Translations under genes and position numbers: made by a program
Shown here: piece by piece, positions 25,057 through 37,097 of the stretch
How positions within the stretch are numbered: position 1 is the first letter of the stretch
How the letters are laid out: every line of letters begins with the position of its first letter
The notes under the pieces: model-generated
What the model was told of the DNA's origin: nothing
Seen by the model: only the letters and a program-made list of their open reading frames with translations
Databases searched by the model: none
DNA from: Tulasnella sp. 424
Lineage: Eukaryota > Basidiomycota > Agaricomycetes > Cantharellales > Tulasnellaceae
Assembly: GCA_019633425.1 (NCBI GenBank)
Contig: WSUB01000076.1
Location: 62,001-126,000, forward strand
Reading direction: 5' to 3'
Length of the DNA: 64,000 nt

Positions 25057-27275
25057 TCAATCAAACCCAGCCAACGCTTGCGCCAACCGATCATGAACAT
25101 GTGGTGCTCTAGGCCTGAACACGCAGTCAAACGGTTTAACGAACCTAACGGAAGAAAAGTTGTCGTTTGCTTCAGCAATCTTCGAATTTCCTCCCAAACC
25201 CCTTCGAACACTCACCCTCCAATACCCATTTCAAACTCCGGCTTCGGTTCTGGCGCACCAAGCTTCTTCTCGACGTTGAACCCCCACATGATCGTCGCGA
25301 CCGCGATCCAAATCTCCTGGCCCGCGAAGTGGTTTCCGGGGCACGCTCGTCTGCCATACCCAAAGATCAAATCCCTCGGGTCGATAGGCGAGGGGTGCGG
25401 AGAGTTTGGTAGATGCCGCGTTGGGTCGAATTGACTTGGGTTTGGGAAGAATTCTGGGTTTTGGGAGATTCCGCTGTTGAGCAAAGAAGGAGGGTCAGAC
25501 GAAGGATTCAACGGCTGCAGAGAGAAAGATCAGACGGACCGAATGTTGACGAGGATGATTGTTCCAGTGGGGATAAAGTATCCATTGTACGTATCATCCT
25601 CCATCAAACGATGCGGTATCGCTGTTTCCAAACGAGAGGTCAAATCAGATCATGAAACCGGCTGAAACGGCAACCCAGAACTTGCCCGTGTTAACCGAAG
25701 GATTCCACCTCATCGTTTCAAGAACACAGGCGTTCAAATACGGCAACGATTCTCGGTCCGCGATCGTCGGTAGTCGATCAGGTCCGACGACAGCGTCGAG
25801 CTCCTCCTGGATTTTGATTTGAATTTCCGGGAAGAGGATCATCGCGAGGATGAATGTGTGGATTTGAATGGCAATCTGAAAAGAATCAAAAGTGGAGGGA
25901 TTGAGTTTGAAAAGACGAGGGTGCTTAGGCGGTCGGGAGCCCAAAAGTGATCGGGAGACTCACCGTTTCACTACCAGCTAGAGAGCAAAGGGCAGCCCAC
26001 GATTCAGCGGGACCGTACAGACCTGTGGTACTAAATGAAATATCAAACCTCGGTACAATGAGAATGCACTAGCCGCAATGGCCGCGGCGTCTCCTTTGGG
26101 ATCAGGTCCATTCTCGGTTTCCGAAACCATTTTCTCGACGTAGCAATGTCGTGGCTTTCCAGCCTCCTAAGGAAGTTTCGGAAAGGGCGGACGCATCAAT
26201 CAGCACACAGGTTTAAGTTGAAAGGATGAAACTTTGCTATAAAACGTACTCTGGCTTTCATCACTGAGCTAAACATCCACTCTCGCGTCTCGGCGTAGAA
26301 ATCACGGCGTTCCTGACGTTCTTTGCTTATCTGAGCGCCGGGCATCCATGCTGGGAGGGATTTTACTGTTTTTGAGCACCGTCAGAAATAGAGATTGGAT
26401 GATGGTTAGGGAGTTTTCGGAAGATACGGCTCCGCGAACAAAGACGCGAGGAACTCACGCAAGAGGAAGAATACGCCCGAAATTGATCCAGCAACCGCAT
26501 CCGAAAACGTCGAAGCAAGCTTGTCGTTCAATTCGATAAAGTCTATATCACCCTCCTTCGAAGCTCCGTATCCCAGCGTGGTGATGATCTCCCCGCTCAT
26601 TCGTTTTAGAGAGGGCCAGACGTCGAGCCCCTCCGGGTGGTCGAGGAACGACAAGACCCATTGATACGTTCTCTTGGCTTGTAAGTTGCAATACTCGTTT
26701 CGAACTGCGGAAGGATTGAGGACTTGGTTTAAGAATCGACGATGTTTCTTCCATGTGGCGTCAAAGGGCCGGAAAGTCGTTCCTTCTGTTTGTCCTGTGG
26801 AAGGTCATGTGAGACGAAAGTGCTTCAGCATTACAAAATAGGACGATTGCCACACCTTTCAGTTCGCCCTTGTCGCTTCTAGGCCTGTCTGAATAGATTT
26901 GGCCCTTCTTATCCAACAGATCCGTCGCGACTTCGGGGCTGTTGATCACGAGAACCGATCGACCCATGGCAGTGAGGAAGGTCATAGGACCATACTGCTT
27001 CCCCCATTCTGTATGAGTAATGCAGTGCTTGTCACGAGGTAAGTAGCGAGTATCTACAAGTAGCAGTATACGAGCGTGAAGGGGAGATATTGGTCAGTGA
27101 GTAAAGGAGGGAATGCATGTCACGTACGCCCGATGATTGGATCTGGTGGTGGCCCAGGCGGGTACGGTAGCTGTCCAGGGGAACTTGAGGAGGTCAGTCG
27201 ATGGCCAATGTAAAGTACAGCCCCGACTCCTGCTACTCCAGCGACGACAACTGGTGTCGATACGTTTGAATGCAT
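25057..27275 (-). CDS. P450-6: cytochrome P450 monooxygenase, singleton
   Basis: Complete P450. The ATG at 27275 gives MHSNVSTPVVVAGVAGVGAV, an anchor, then the hinge LPYPPGPPPDPIIG. Next come WGKQYGPMTFLTAMGRSVLV, LLDKKGQIYSDRPR, GETITTLGYGASKEGDIDF (26406-26654), SLPAWMPGAQISKERQER, the I-helix AGSET near 25960-25975, LAMILFPEIQIKIQEELDAV, the K-helix ETMRW, a PERF position reading DPTRHL, and the haem loop FGYGRRACPG at 25335-25364. After intron GTGAGT the last exon gives FVKPFDCVFRPRAPHVHDR and stops at TGA (25057-25059). A longer upstream frame exists, but the 27275 ATG directly precedes the anchor. The Thr-Arg-His in place of Glu-Arg-Phe in the PERF segment is a divergence but not clearly disabling. 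The nearest relative in the window is P450-5. Confidence 0.85.
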
Positions 27276-28131
27276 CTCTCAGTCTAAATTCCAACGTTTC
27301 GTCGACGACTCGGCCACAACGAGACCGAAAGACACTAGCAGGAGAGGAGTCAAAGCAGAGGCGAAGAGAAGGAGCCTCATCCTATCAGCTTCTATACGAG
27401 TTATAGTCTTTTTCTGTCTTTCTGCAAGAAACGGGGGGCAGGGGAAAATGTTCGGCAGCCGTCGCAGGCACGACGCAATGTGCCATGCGGGGTTCACACC
27501 TTCAGGGTCGACGACATTGAAAGCCACTCGGTTATGGCGTCACCCCCGTTCCGGATCACCGATCTCAAAATTACCACCCACCTATACCCCGCGCATTCCA
27601 TCCACATCCCTGCTCATCACCACTGAACTCTCACGGGTTGCATCGTGCCAGAGGGTCTCTTACAGGTCGCAAGGCCCAGGGCTGTGTTAGATACTCCTGA
27701 AACCTCTCGTTTGTATAGCGACATAGCATATGGAGAAGTCGGCCTTCTCGCTTCTGACGAAGGCTTGGCCGAAACTGTTGTCCGGACAATTCCACGAAGC
27801 AATCAGGTTCCAGGAAATTGTCCACGAAATGCAGGGGCTTTGAGTGATGTGTGGAGACCGTGTGCGGCGAAGCAGGAACGGCCATGGCTTCGATTCTAAG
27901 GCGGTTCATACTTCACCAGTTCAACCGGCGGCTTGCAACTCCCGAATGATTGCGACACTTGTCCCGCTCTTATATTGGAACGCATTCACTGCAACTCTAA
28001 AGCTGATAGAGTGGAGTTTACATTGATTCAAGTGGGTTGGTATGGCTATACAGGTTGAGAGCTTGGTTGTCGTCCGAGGTACGGTGGATAGATTAGAGCT
28101 CGGTGATAGACCACGGTACCAACTCTCTCAC
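27276..28131. other. Intergenic region, no gene supported
   Basis: About 850 bases between P450-6 and the 3' end of pseudogene P450-7. Frames on both strands at 27617-27909 overlap completely and have no motif. It should carry the P450-6 promoter. Confidence 0.4.
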
Positions 28132-29425
28132 CTAGAACGAAGAATGACCGAGCTTTTCCTTTATTTGATCAGACCTCGGGTCGATTCGGCACTTGAAAGC
28201 TACAGGCGAACTTACAAAATGGGCCCCGAAAGTTAGCCTTCTCGTGGCAACCTTAACCGTCAAAAGTGGTATATAAATATGAAAATGCACTTTAGCAACT
28301 CAAAATTGAACCAATCTAAATCATCGTCCAACGGAGTGGAGTCACCATCGACCCTCTGAAGCTTGAACGACCACAGAATCGACGCCGCCATGATCCATAT
28401 GGCTTGAAAGGCGAGTTCGTTGCCTGGGGAAAGGCGGCGGCCGAACCCAAATACGAATTCCCGCGGGTCGAGCTCTGGATCAGGCTTGAGATGCCGCTCA
28501 GGGTCGAAGGTAGAGGGATTTTGATACTATTTTCTGCTTCGAGACATTCCCCTGAAGGAAGCCGAGAACCTCACAAACCTCAGCACAGACTGAACCACTC
28601 GTTATGAATGTCGGCCGGAACATACCATGTATTAGCAATGATGGTCGTGTCTTCGGGTATCAAATAACCGTTGTAGATGTCGTCACTCAGAGACCGATGG
28701 GCTAAACCTGTAGGAAATGTGCATGTGAGTACCCCACCCATAGAACGCGGAACTCCGCCCCGAACGCACCAGTTGGAACTGACGGACTCAATCGCAAAGT
28801 CTCGAGTACTACCGCACGAAGGTAGGGCATGTCTGGTCGATCATCGAATGTCGGGAGACGGTCAGGGCCTACGACACGATCGATTTCGGCTTGTGCTTTC
28901 TCCTGGACGGATGGGAATAGCATCATCACGAGGAGAAGCCCACGGGCTGTGTATTGCGTCTGAGGTATGAAACATGAAAATGGAGTGAGGAGACCACACC
29001 GAGACTAAGAGGACATACCGTATCAACACCCGCTGTAAGTCCCTAAATAATTCGGATTCGGTCTGGGTCCGAGGTGGATAACGCACGTAACGGAAACCCC
29101 GACATACCAATAAAAAAGCTGAAGCCTGTCTGGGCTCATCCTCTTCCACCGATTTGACTTCGTTCGACTCTTCGCGTTTGTTATAGAGGTCTTGCAAGTT
29201 GTTCAACATGTACGAAGAAACGGTATCCGCGCCTCCAGAAACCTGCACCGTTACCCTCCAGTCCATGAAGCAATGAACCGGATCAAATGCTCTTACAGCG
29301 CTTCGCTTCACTCGTTCGAATGTCACGCTTCGTACATCGTCAATTTCTTGCTTCTACCTTGCCGCGTCTCATTTGAATTTCATTCCGGGGAGCCAGCTGG
29401 GAAGGTAACGTAAGGCTATACGTGA
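28132..29425 (-). pseudogene. P450-7: truncated, inactivated group D cytochrome P450
   Basis: A decayed copy of a gene like P450-2. The 5' half is absent. Similarity starts at about 29425 with [14 protein letters not shown] and no upstream anchor, hinge or C-helix exon is found. In the next codons two stops appear where P450-2 has Arg and Trp (FK-stop-DAAR-stop-KQEIDD, about 29345-29375). The exon before the I-helix has lost about 10 bases relative to P450-2. The I-helix region [24 protein letters not shown] and [16 protein letters not shown] remain readable. The haem loop at 28422-28451 reads FGFGRRLSPG: Ser (codon 28428-28430) replaces the haem-ligand Cys. The last exon (SSPVAFKCRIDPRSDQIK) stops at TAG 28132-28134. 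It cannot encode a working P450. Confidence 0.88.
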
Positions 29426-30039
29426 GGTCAAGTCTCAGTCAGTGAACTAAACCTCGAGTTGCTGAGTAAAGAAGGGCAGAAGAGTGTTCGAGGACGTGTC
29501 TGGGGTGGAGCCATGAATCTCATGATAAGGATTCGGTTCGGTCAAGCTCGAGCTCGAATGAGGCAATCAAGCACCTGAATAAGAAGTCGTTGTTAATACA
29601 TTCATTGGCATAAGGATATCATCGAATTACCTCAGAAAGCCGTCCCGAGTTACAAAATATGGCGTTTGAATCACCTCGAGTTGGTTGGCTGGATGATCCG
29701 GCCCTGCAGGCAAACATCCTCGGGAATTCACTGAAAAGAAATGCAAACGGGCTCCCTCTGAGCCACACTCATATCTATTGGACCATGATGATAGTTCAAG
29801 TTGGACAATCAGAGATGATGAGACATGCGAATGTTCGATTGGAGTTCAGGTCAAAATCCAACTGACGGAGGAGTAGCGGCCTTAAGACTCCAAGGTCCGG
29901 ATCTCCGTCTGACACTGCATGTACATCTTCCCTTATCAATCACTAGACTATTCAGAATCAAATCAGCTTGCACTAGATACATGATGAAGAGCCTTTTCCC
30001 TTTGTTACATCCAGGCCCTAGTATCCGAGCCAGTACCAG
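29426..30039. other. Intergenic region, no gene supported
   Basis: About 610 bases upstream of the truncated pseudogene. No trace of the missing P450 exons was found here, so the 5' half was deleted or never duplicated. Open frames show nothing recognisable. Confidence 0.4.
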
Positions 30040-31560
30040 TCATGACCGTGGGCCCGGGCTTTGAAGACGGGATATTGCATTGCCAAATTCCGCAGGATGA
30101 ACTTCTTTGGCATGCTTGATCAACACCTTCTTGAGCTCTTCTTCATCCATATCCAGAGTCCACTCTGTATCCCTGAAGTAAACACATTAGAGGAATAAAA
30201 CCAGATGACTGCGCAAAAGCTCAGAATACTCTACCTGCATGTGTTGCACACTATGGTAGCACTCGTCTTTCCATCGACGAACATGCTCCCAACAAGGGTT
30301 TCAAGAAGATTCCAAATATCAGAATCTTTGGGTTCGGGTTCCAAAACCGGATCACACCCAAGCTCGGGCTCGGACTCTTCGGGGGTACCCATAACCAGAT
30401 CCTCTGGAATTCTTATCTGCTCCATAGGGGACTGTGTAAGAGACTTCGTTATGATGGTGCTTTGAGGTTGTTGGGGAGTGGAACAGCCGATATCGGGTGT
30501 TTCTTCATCTCCGGCCTCAACCCGTTCTCTCTCGTCCATCGGCCCGGCATGCCCCTTCAATCTCGTGTTGAATAGTCCAGACATATCTAGGTCCGGGTCA
30601 ATTACTGCTAGGACATCAGGGGACGACATGTCCTGTGGTGGCAGTTCCGGCTGCAGTTGCCCTTCGCCGGTCGATATTGTGGTTTGCGTGTCGGCGAGGA
30701 AGAATTGAGGGGTCTCTGCTACCGGATTTGATGACAGTGTCATTGATGTCCCTGTTTCAGCAGGATAGTCCATATTGGTATTGGGGAAAATGCAATGTCA
30801 AATTCCTTACTATCAATTGCAGTATCGCGAACCTCCATCAGCAGCCTTTGGAGATTCGATATAATTGCATTCCTTGAGGTGATTACACTGGTTGCTTCAA
30901 GCTGTTCCCTCCGTAGCTGTGCGATTTCTGCTTCCTTCATTTGCAGCAAGTATTCCTTAGACTTAAGCGTACTCTCTAGTGCTGCCTTTTCGGATCTTAA
31001 GAAAGCAATGAGGGCGGAATTTCGTGTCAATGCCGCATCCTTCTCATTTTGTAGTTGCTGAATTTGCCCCATATAATGTTCGCGTTCCTCCATTAAGACA
31101 TGGTATGGAAGTTCTTGTAATGGGACTAAATTGTGGGAAAGAAAATTTGGGGTACTGGTGGATAAATTTCAGTGCGGAGGTAAAGCAGTCCAAAGAAGGC
31201 ATTGGATTTACTCGTGGGCATTAGAGCTGCTTTGTCCTTCAGACGGAAATATGAACGGAGCCGAAGTGGAGGCCCCAGCAGATAATGTGTTAGACCACCC
31301 TGCAGGTGAGCCGTCGCTTGGCATCCTAGACGGGGTTGACCGAAACCGCTCTATGTCAGACATCAGGAGCCGTTGAATAAGGCAAACAGAGTGGGGCACT
31401 AACATATATTGAGATAAATCTTTGCCCCTTCTATTTAGTTTGCTGTGGACTGCTTCTGGGGGAATAACCTGGTAAGTAAGTCTTGAATGAAGGCGTTGAT
31501 CGGCAAGGGTAAAGTGCAAAGGAAAGGGGTTGTCCACGACGTTTAGATTAATTTGGACCC
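30040..31560 (-). CDS. Coiled-coil protein of unknown function, 5' end uncertain
   Basis: Four exons can be joined with consensus splice sites. Exon a (from about 31560 to 31212) encodes VVDNPFPLHFTLADQRLHSR and RGKDLSQYMLVPHSVC. A GTAAAT...CAG intron leads to exon b, which holds a long coiled coil (MEEREHYMGQIQQLQNEKDA through AEIAQLRREQLEATS). A GTAAGG...CAG intron at about 30752-30823 leads to exon c, which is acidic and Pro/Ser/Glu-rich (PEDLVMGTPEESEPELG). A last exon, after GTAGAG...CAG, encodes DTEWTLDMDEEELKKVLIKH and stops at TGA 30040-30042. Exon a lacks an ATG near its 5' end, so either another exon lies upstream or translation starts at an internal Met (for example ATG 31093 in exon b). 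I do not recognise the family. The coiled coil suggests oligomerisation, and there is no signal peptide or membrane segment. Confidence 0.6.
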
Positions 31561-31678
31561 GTTTGGGTGATCAGTGATCACCACTTCGCCTGATGTCACC
31601 AGGACAGCCGGACCAACATGTATTTGATACCAACATAAACAAAAAAAGCAGATGCCCAAGCAACACGGAAATAACCCG

Positions 31679-33902
31679 CTAGGTCTGAAGGGACCTGGTA
31701 ACCATCTCAGCCACACCATCAAACCGAGGAATAAACTGACACTTGAATGGTACCGTTGAGCTACAGAACATAAGAAGGGTTATATGAGCAGCATTTCGGA
31801 TATTGATATTGAATAAAACGAATCTACCTGTTGAAGCCGAATGTAAATCTCTCACAATCCGCCAAATTCGTCAGCCTCTCGCCCTCCTCGCCTTCAACAA
31901 GCTTGATTTCAAAAGCCCAAAGGACGGCGGCCACACCCATCCATGAAGAGTGTAATGCAAGTTCGTTTCCGGGACATGTGCGTCGCCCAAACCCGAAAAC
32001 AAAATGGCGGGGATCAAGTGTTGGAGTCGGACCCGGTTGACCGGGGTTGTTGATGTGGCGTTCAGGCTTGAATGCCGTTGGGTCAGGGAAGTAAGCTGGA
32101 TTTCGAGACATGTTCCTGGTGCAAGAAGCTGAGCAAGAAATGAAGCCTGGGGGGTGAATTTGAACTCAGCCTACCAGATGTTCGTGAATACCGTAGTGCC
32201 CTTGGGGATAAAATATCCATTCCAGATGTCATCTTCCATAGCTCGGTGAGGAATGCCTGGGAAGGCTGCATGTTAATATGGCTACCACGTAGATTGACTG
32301 GCAGCCGACGTACCCGTCGGGGTTGCGGGGTTCCAGCGCAAGGCTTCCAGAACTATTGCCCTCAGATAAGGCGTGTTCTCCCGATCGTCAAAGTTAGGCA
32401 TGCGGCCCCTACCAACCACTCGATCCAATTCCTCATGAGCGATGGATTGGGCTTCAGGGAACAGCGCCATTGCAAGAATAAATGAACGGAACGTGCCCTC
32501 GCTCTGACGAGGTAATCGATCAATGACTGTCCAAGAATCGGCTTTGGGAATGACCTACCGTCTCGGCTCCCCCTATCAGACAATGGACCCACGAGGTTCA
32601 GTATTTCTGGTTCCATATTCACAATGGATCCGTAATGAAGATGCGAGAATTCACAAACCTGCAAAAAAGGAAACGCCGCTATTGAGAATTGCTTGCAGGT
32701 TATCGTTAGATTCGGCTAATGGCTCCTCGCGTTCTACTAGCTCTCGAAGCGCATTGACTGTATATGATGGTGGTAGAGTGGAGGTAGTATCGGTCTTGCG
32801 TATTAATTCGTAAGTGATTTAAAGAGGCTCGAAGCTTAGATACGTACTGCATCTTGTATCGCGCGTGTAAACATGACCTCCCGAGTGTTGTCAATCTCCG
32901 CTCTCCATTCTTCCGCGTCTCTCTTGAACTTCATACCCGGGAGCCATCGAGGCAGATATTGGACTGCTCCCGGGATGGGAGGTATCCAGGTCGTAAGTCG
33001 CCACCCCGCTGGGAAATTAAAGAACACCATGCTTACGAGCTGGGACGAGATCAACGAGATATCCGAAAGACGCTGTGGCAACTATCTTGAGCATCCTTCG
33101 GTTTCGGGCAAGGTAATCATTCCCTCTGTCGTCCGTAGTCCTGCCGTAACTCAATTCCACCACACTTTCTCCAATGGTGCTGCAAAAAATGCTCAAAGTG
33201 TTAACGAACCAAGATGGTGGCTCAGAGAGGAAACGCGCATACCGTGAAAGATCTTTCAGAAACGATTCAGGGTTCTCTAAAACGTCCTTGACGTATCGCG
33301 TCCACTTGATCTGGAGTATGTCCGAGTAGTTTTTTCGAATAGCGCTGGCAGACAAGCCTTGGCGGAAATATTTCCGCTGAAGCCTCCAGCCATGATTATA
33401 CCTCCTGAGAGGAGCACCTCTACTGGCACCTATGACACGGGTTCTGTCGACCACAGCTTGTTTCAGGACAGCTTTAGATTCATCATACCGACTAATTCCC
33501 CCATCATCTCTCTCCTCGGCCTGTCGGCATACAGCGTACCACGCTTATCTACCAGCTCGCAAGCCGCGTCATACGAGTTGATTATCAAGATATTCGCTCC
33601 CGGAACTCGAATGAACGTTAGAGGTCCATATTTCTCCCCCAGTTTGGAAAAGCCGAGAGCAGGCTGAGATTTCGGCATGTCCAAAATATCTGGAACACCC
33701 CGAAGAGAAAATAAGCTTGAAATAAGACAGTAAGAAGGGCAAGCGAATGCGAGGATGAAAACGTACTGCCAATCAGGGGCCACGGCGCGGGACCCGGTGG
33801 TAGTGGTGGACGGTTCCATGATATCCAGTACCTTCGTAGAATGTAAGCAGCAAGAGCCGCTCCGGAGATCAAGGCAAATTCGCGAGAGTCCAGAGAGGGC
33901 AT
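31679..33902 (-). CDS. P450-8: cytochrome P450 monooxygenase, group C
   Basis: Complete P450. The first ATG in frame with the anchor is at 33902 (MPSLDSREFALISGAALAAY); the upstream open stretch has only GTG. Hinge PPLPPGPAPWPLIG, then [98 protein letters not shown], the I-helix GGAET near 32564-32580, LAMALFPEAQSIAHEELDRV, the K-helix EALRW, PERHI, and the haem loop FGFGRRTCPG at 31968-31997. The last exon (STVPFKCQFIPRFDGVAE) stops at TAG 31679-31681. It shares the VPGSNILVINSY-type strand and C-terminus with P450-3 and P450-4 although it sits on the other strand, about 18 kb away. A TATATAAG element lies on the - strand about 200 bases upstream. Intact. Confidence 0.88.
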
Positions 33903-34448
33903 TTGTATGACGCGAGGTGGTCGCTGCCCGCTGACGGGGATTGGAACGTGGACCGGAACAGTTGCCACGCGGGGCGCTTATTTGCACCCGTCGAACAGCC
34001 AAGCGCCGGTTTGAGATCCGCAAAGAACGTGCGCGCCATCATCAGCTATTCGTTCCACGTTGACTGGATTCCACGAGCAGCTTTCGCTGCTTATATATTA
34101 CGAAAGTATTCAATGGTGTTAACACCCATGAGGCATATTGCTGTGCGTCGCTTTTAAACGCATTCCGTTATCGTGCTTCGATGTCCCCAACTCTAGATCG
34201 ATATTAGTCTCGGCAAAGCATGGCGGATTTCCTAAAAATTGCCTGGGGGCGACTGGGGAGTTTTTGCTAGCCCTCGGCGTGCGCGACAGTTGTGCCACTG
34301 ATGGACGAGACGTCTTTACAACTATAGCAAAGGGCACGATGCAGAGAAGCTCGTGTGTTCCAATGTATTGGGAGTATCGCTCGTAGGCGTCTCAGTTCAT
34401 CGTTTGTATCAAAGTGAACAACGGCATCTGTACTCGATAGCCCAACCA
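33903..34448. other. P450-8 promoter and P450-9 3' flank
   Basis: About 545 bases. The right part (about 34320-34448) contains the group A 3' flank signature (GATGCAGAGAAGCTCGTG and AACAACGGCATCTGTACTCG on the + strand), which recurs 3' of P450-10 and P450-13 and as an orphan at 44.7-44.9 kb. The left part includes TATATAAG on the - strand. No gene seen. Confidence 0.55.
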
Positions 34449-36756
34449 CTAAACCCCACCAGCCCTCATGGTAGCTTCCCTAATCATCTGCTTGACTTTC
34501 TCGGACCTCGGAACAAAACTACACTCGAACGGCAATGTTTGCCTAACGGTGTGAGGGGTCGGGCAAAATGGCGATGTCAGTCGCCGTCGGAAGGCATCAA
34601 GGCGTAGGAACAACACCCACGAGATGCTGGCAAAGTTGAACCTATCTTCATCCGTAGCCTTATACCCGTCCTCCATAGTCATCCCATCTTTTGTTCGGAT
34701 GTCGAATGCCCAAAGCACAAAGACTGCCGTAACCCAAGCAGCCTGGAGCCCGAGATCACTGCCAGGACAAATTCGACGGCCGAACCCGAAGACGAACTCC
34801 GATGGACTAAGAGCACTGGGATCCAAGGTAGGAGATCCACCATCCTCGTTTCGCCTTAAGAACCTCTCCGGATTGAACTCTGTTGGGTTTTGATACAGTC
34901 GATGGTCCCTGCTGACCTGCCTGAAGAACAGGAGGGCAACCACAGTGCGTCTTCGGTCAAACTTCACGTCCTGAAGGTGAATAATTGTCTGACTTACCAC
35001 ACATTTCCGAACACTGCCGTGCCTTTCGGAATAAAATATCCTTGAAATTTGTCGTCGCGGATAGGTAAATGAGCTATGATTGGGGAGACTGGGGGGTGCC
35101 ACCTCAAGCACTCCATCAACGTCGCCTCAACGTACGGGAGCTTGTCGAATCCCTTATCGTCAAGGGATGGGAACCGGTCTGGTCCAACTACGGAATCAAT
35201 TTCAGATCGGGCGATAGCCTGAATGGTCGGATGGAGGGTCATTGCTAGTAAGAATGTTCCAATGAGGGACTCGGTCTAAACCATTTAATGCACAGCGAAG
35301 TGAGCCAACCGACTACTGTAACCGGCTCTCAGACACTTACTGTCTCGGCTCCGGCTTTATCGACAGAGTTGGCGTGGTGCTTGTCAAAAATATATTTGGC
35401 CTTGATATTAGACAGGGCACGTACCTCGAAAGAATGTGAAGGAGGCATTTTTGATTATCGTCTCATCACTTTGCAGCTCTTCCTCGCTTTTTGATTCTTG
35501 TTGGGAATATACATCCTGGAGCATATTACGAACAAATGACGCTGGCATACCTTCTCCGCGAGTATCAAGCTACGTTTAGGAAAGAATTGACGTTTAGTGA
35601 AGGCATTAGTCACTCCAAGCAAAGGTCGAATTCACCAACTGCTTTTTGACAGCCTCAAACATGTAGTCTCGAGCAAAGTTGTATTGCTTTCTCCACTTTA
35701 TGGCATCTCTCTTCCACTGAGCAAACGGGACCCACGGTGGGATGTGCTTCACTAGGAGCACGGTGAGATGGTTTGGTCATTAACGTCGAGGCAGGGCACC
35801 TGAAGGTGATGACTCCGACAGCGCGAAGAGACGCACTCACTCCACGGCAGATAATCAACCCAATACCCTTCGACAGTGGTCGCAGTGATCTTTGCAACAT
35901 CCAAGTGCATTTGTATAAAATCGTGGCCACCGTCCTCGCCATCCCGGATCATTCCGTATGCAATCTCTGTGATGAGTTCGGCGGTCATCCTGCCCAAGAG
36001 AGTTGTCAGTCAGCCGAATTCCTACACGTATATAGAGTAGCAATGAGAATATAATCGCGTACTTCTTGCTCTCCAGGAGGAAGTCCTGAGGGCGACTGAG
36101 AAGCGAGTTCAAGAACGCTAGCGTCTTTCGGACAATAGCAGCTGAATAGTCTCGCTTTACAATCGGTGCCATTAAAGCGCGATTCAGAAATCTTCTATGC
36201 TGCCTCCATGCGGCTCCGTATGCGAGACGTTGTGTTAGCGTGTTATTCCCTACAAAACCTCCGGTTCAGCAGTGCTAGAGACAAGCAGGTTGACGGGCAC
36301 CTGTGCCTCGACGTCGACTCACCAAGTAGCTCCCCAAGAAGAACGGTAGTCTCCCGGTCGATATAGATGTTCCCCCTCTTTTCCATTAGCTCCTTCATAG
36401 TTTCATAGTCGTTCACAATCAAGTATGGTTTTCCGGAGGCCACAGCCCAAGTCAACGGCCCATACTGCTCGAGCCATTTCATATAAGTGAGCGATGCTTT
36501 GCCACGTGGCATGTCGAATGCATCTGTCAATGGCGCTCGATACCATTAGCATACAAAAAGTCAAAGAAGTCCAACTGGCCTGCTGTCGGAACGTGTACGT
36601 ACTTCCAATCAAAGGTAACTGCTTTGGCCCAGGTGGATAGGGTAAGCCCTCCGGATTTCGCCTTTTCTCCCGACGACGCCAAAGGATATGTTCACTGATA
36701 ACGAATAGAACCGCTGTCGTGCAAGCAGCAAGCACTGGCCCGTAGAGAGTACCCAT
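34449..36756 (-). CDS. P450-9: cytochrome P450 monooxygenase, group A (intact copy)
   Basis: Complete P450 and the best intact group A member on this strand. The ATG at 36756 gives MGTLYGPVLAACTTAVLFVI, an anchor, then the hinge LPYPPGPKQLPLIGS. Exon 2 encodes DAFDMPRGKASLTY and YGPLTWAVASGKPYLIVNDY. Next come WRQHRRFLNRALMAPIVKRD, EIAYGMIRDGEDGGHDF, PPWVPFAQWKRDAIKWRKQY, MPASFVRNMLQDVYS, the I-helix AGAETTES near 35340, the K-helix ECLRW, PERFL, and the haem loop [10 protein letters not shown] at 34761-34790. The last exon (LPFECSFVPRSEKVKQMI) ends at TAG 34449-34451. P450-10 and P450-13 are close duplicates with lesions, so P450-9 is a good reference for reading them. Substrate unknown. Confidence 0.9.
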
Positions 36757-37097
36757 CTCTGTCCTACGCGTAGCAGAGAGATGATCGAACAGTACGAGCG
36801 GGGTGTTAGATACGGGCTTCAGTGTGGGAAATGGAACCACTTCGTGTCATGTGCCACTCCGTGCAAACGAGCGCAGTTTCAGGGTCGGGAGCATCTTTTT
36901 ACGTCAAGTGGACGTGGGTTCAATTTGACGAGGAGCATTGCAGACTCTGGCCGTGACAGCTATGACTCTACAACCACACCAAAAGGCACGTTGCAGAGAA
37001 GCTCATGCGTTCCAAAGTATTGGGAACATCGCTCGTCAGCGCCTCAGTTCATCGTGTGCCTCAAAGTGAACAACGGCATCTGTACTCGATGGCCTAA
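36757..37097. other. P450-9 promoter joined to P450-10 3' flank
   Basis: About 340 bases. It carries copies of sequence blocks found around the other group A genes: GCAGTTTCAGGGT (5' flank type), CCGTGACAGCTATGAC, then GCAGAGAAGCTCATGCGTTC and AACAACGGCATCTGTACTCG (3' flank type). This short spacer is what remains between two tandem group A copies. I see no clear TATA box for P450-9, whereas P450-13 has one at the same place. Confidence 0.55.

Noticed and set aside
33903..33968. Longer N-terminus for P450-8 starting MATVPVH
   Set aside because: It would need a GTG start. The ATG at 33902 directly precedes the anchor.
36757..36840. Longer N-terminus for P450-9
   Set aside because: The upstream codon is GTG, not ATG. 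The ATG at 36756 aligns with the start of P450-13.
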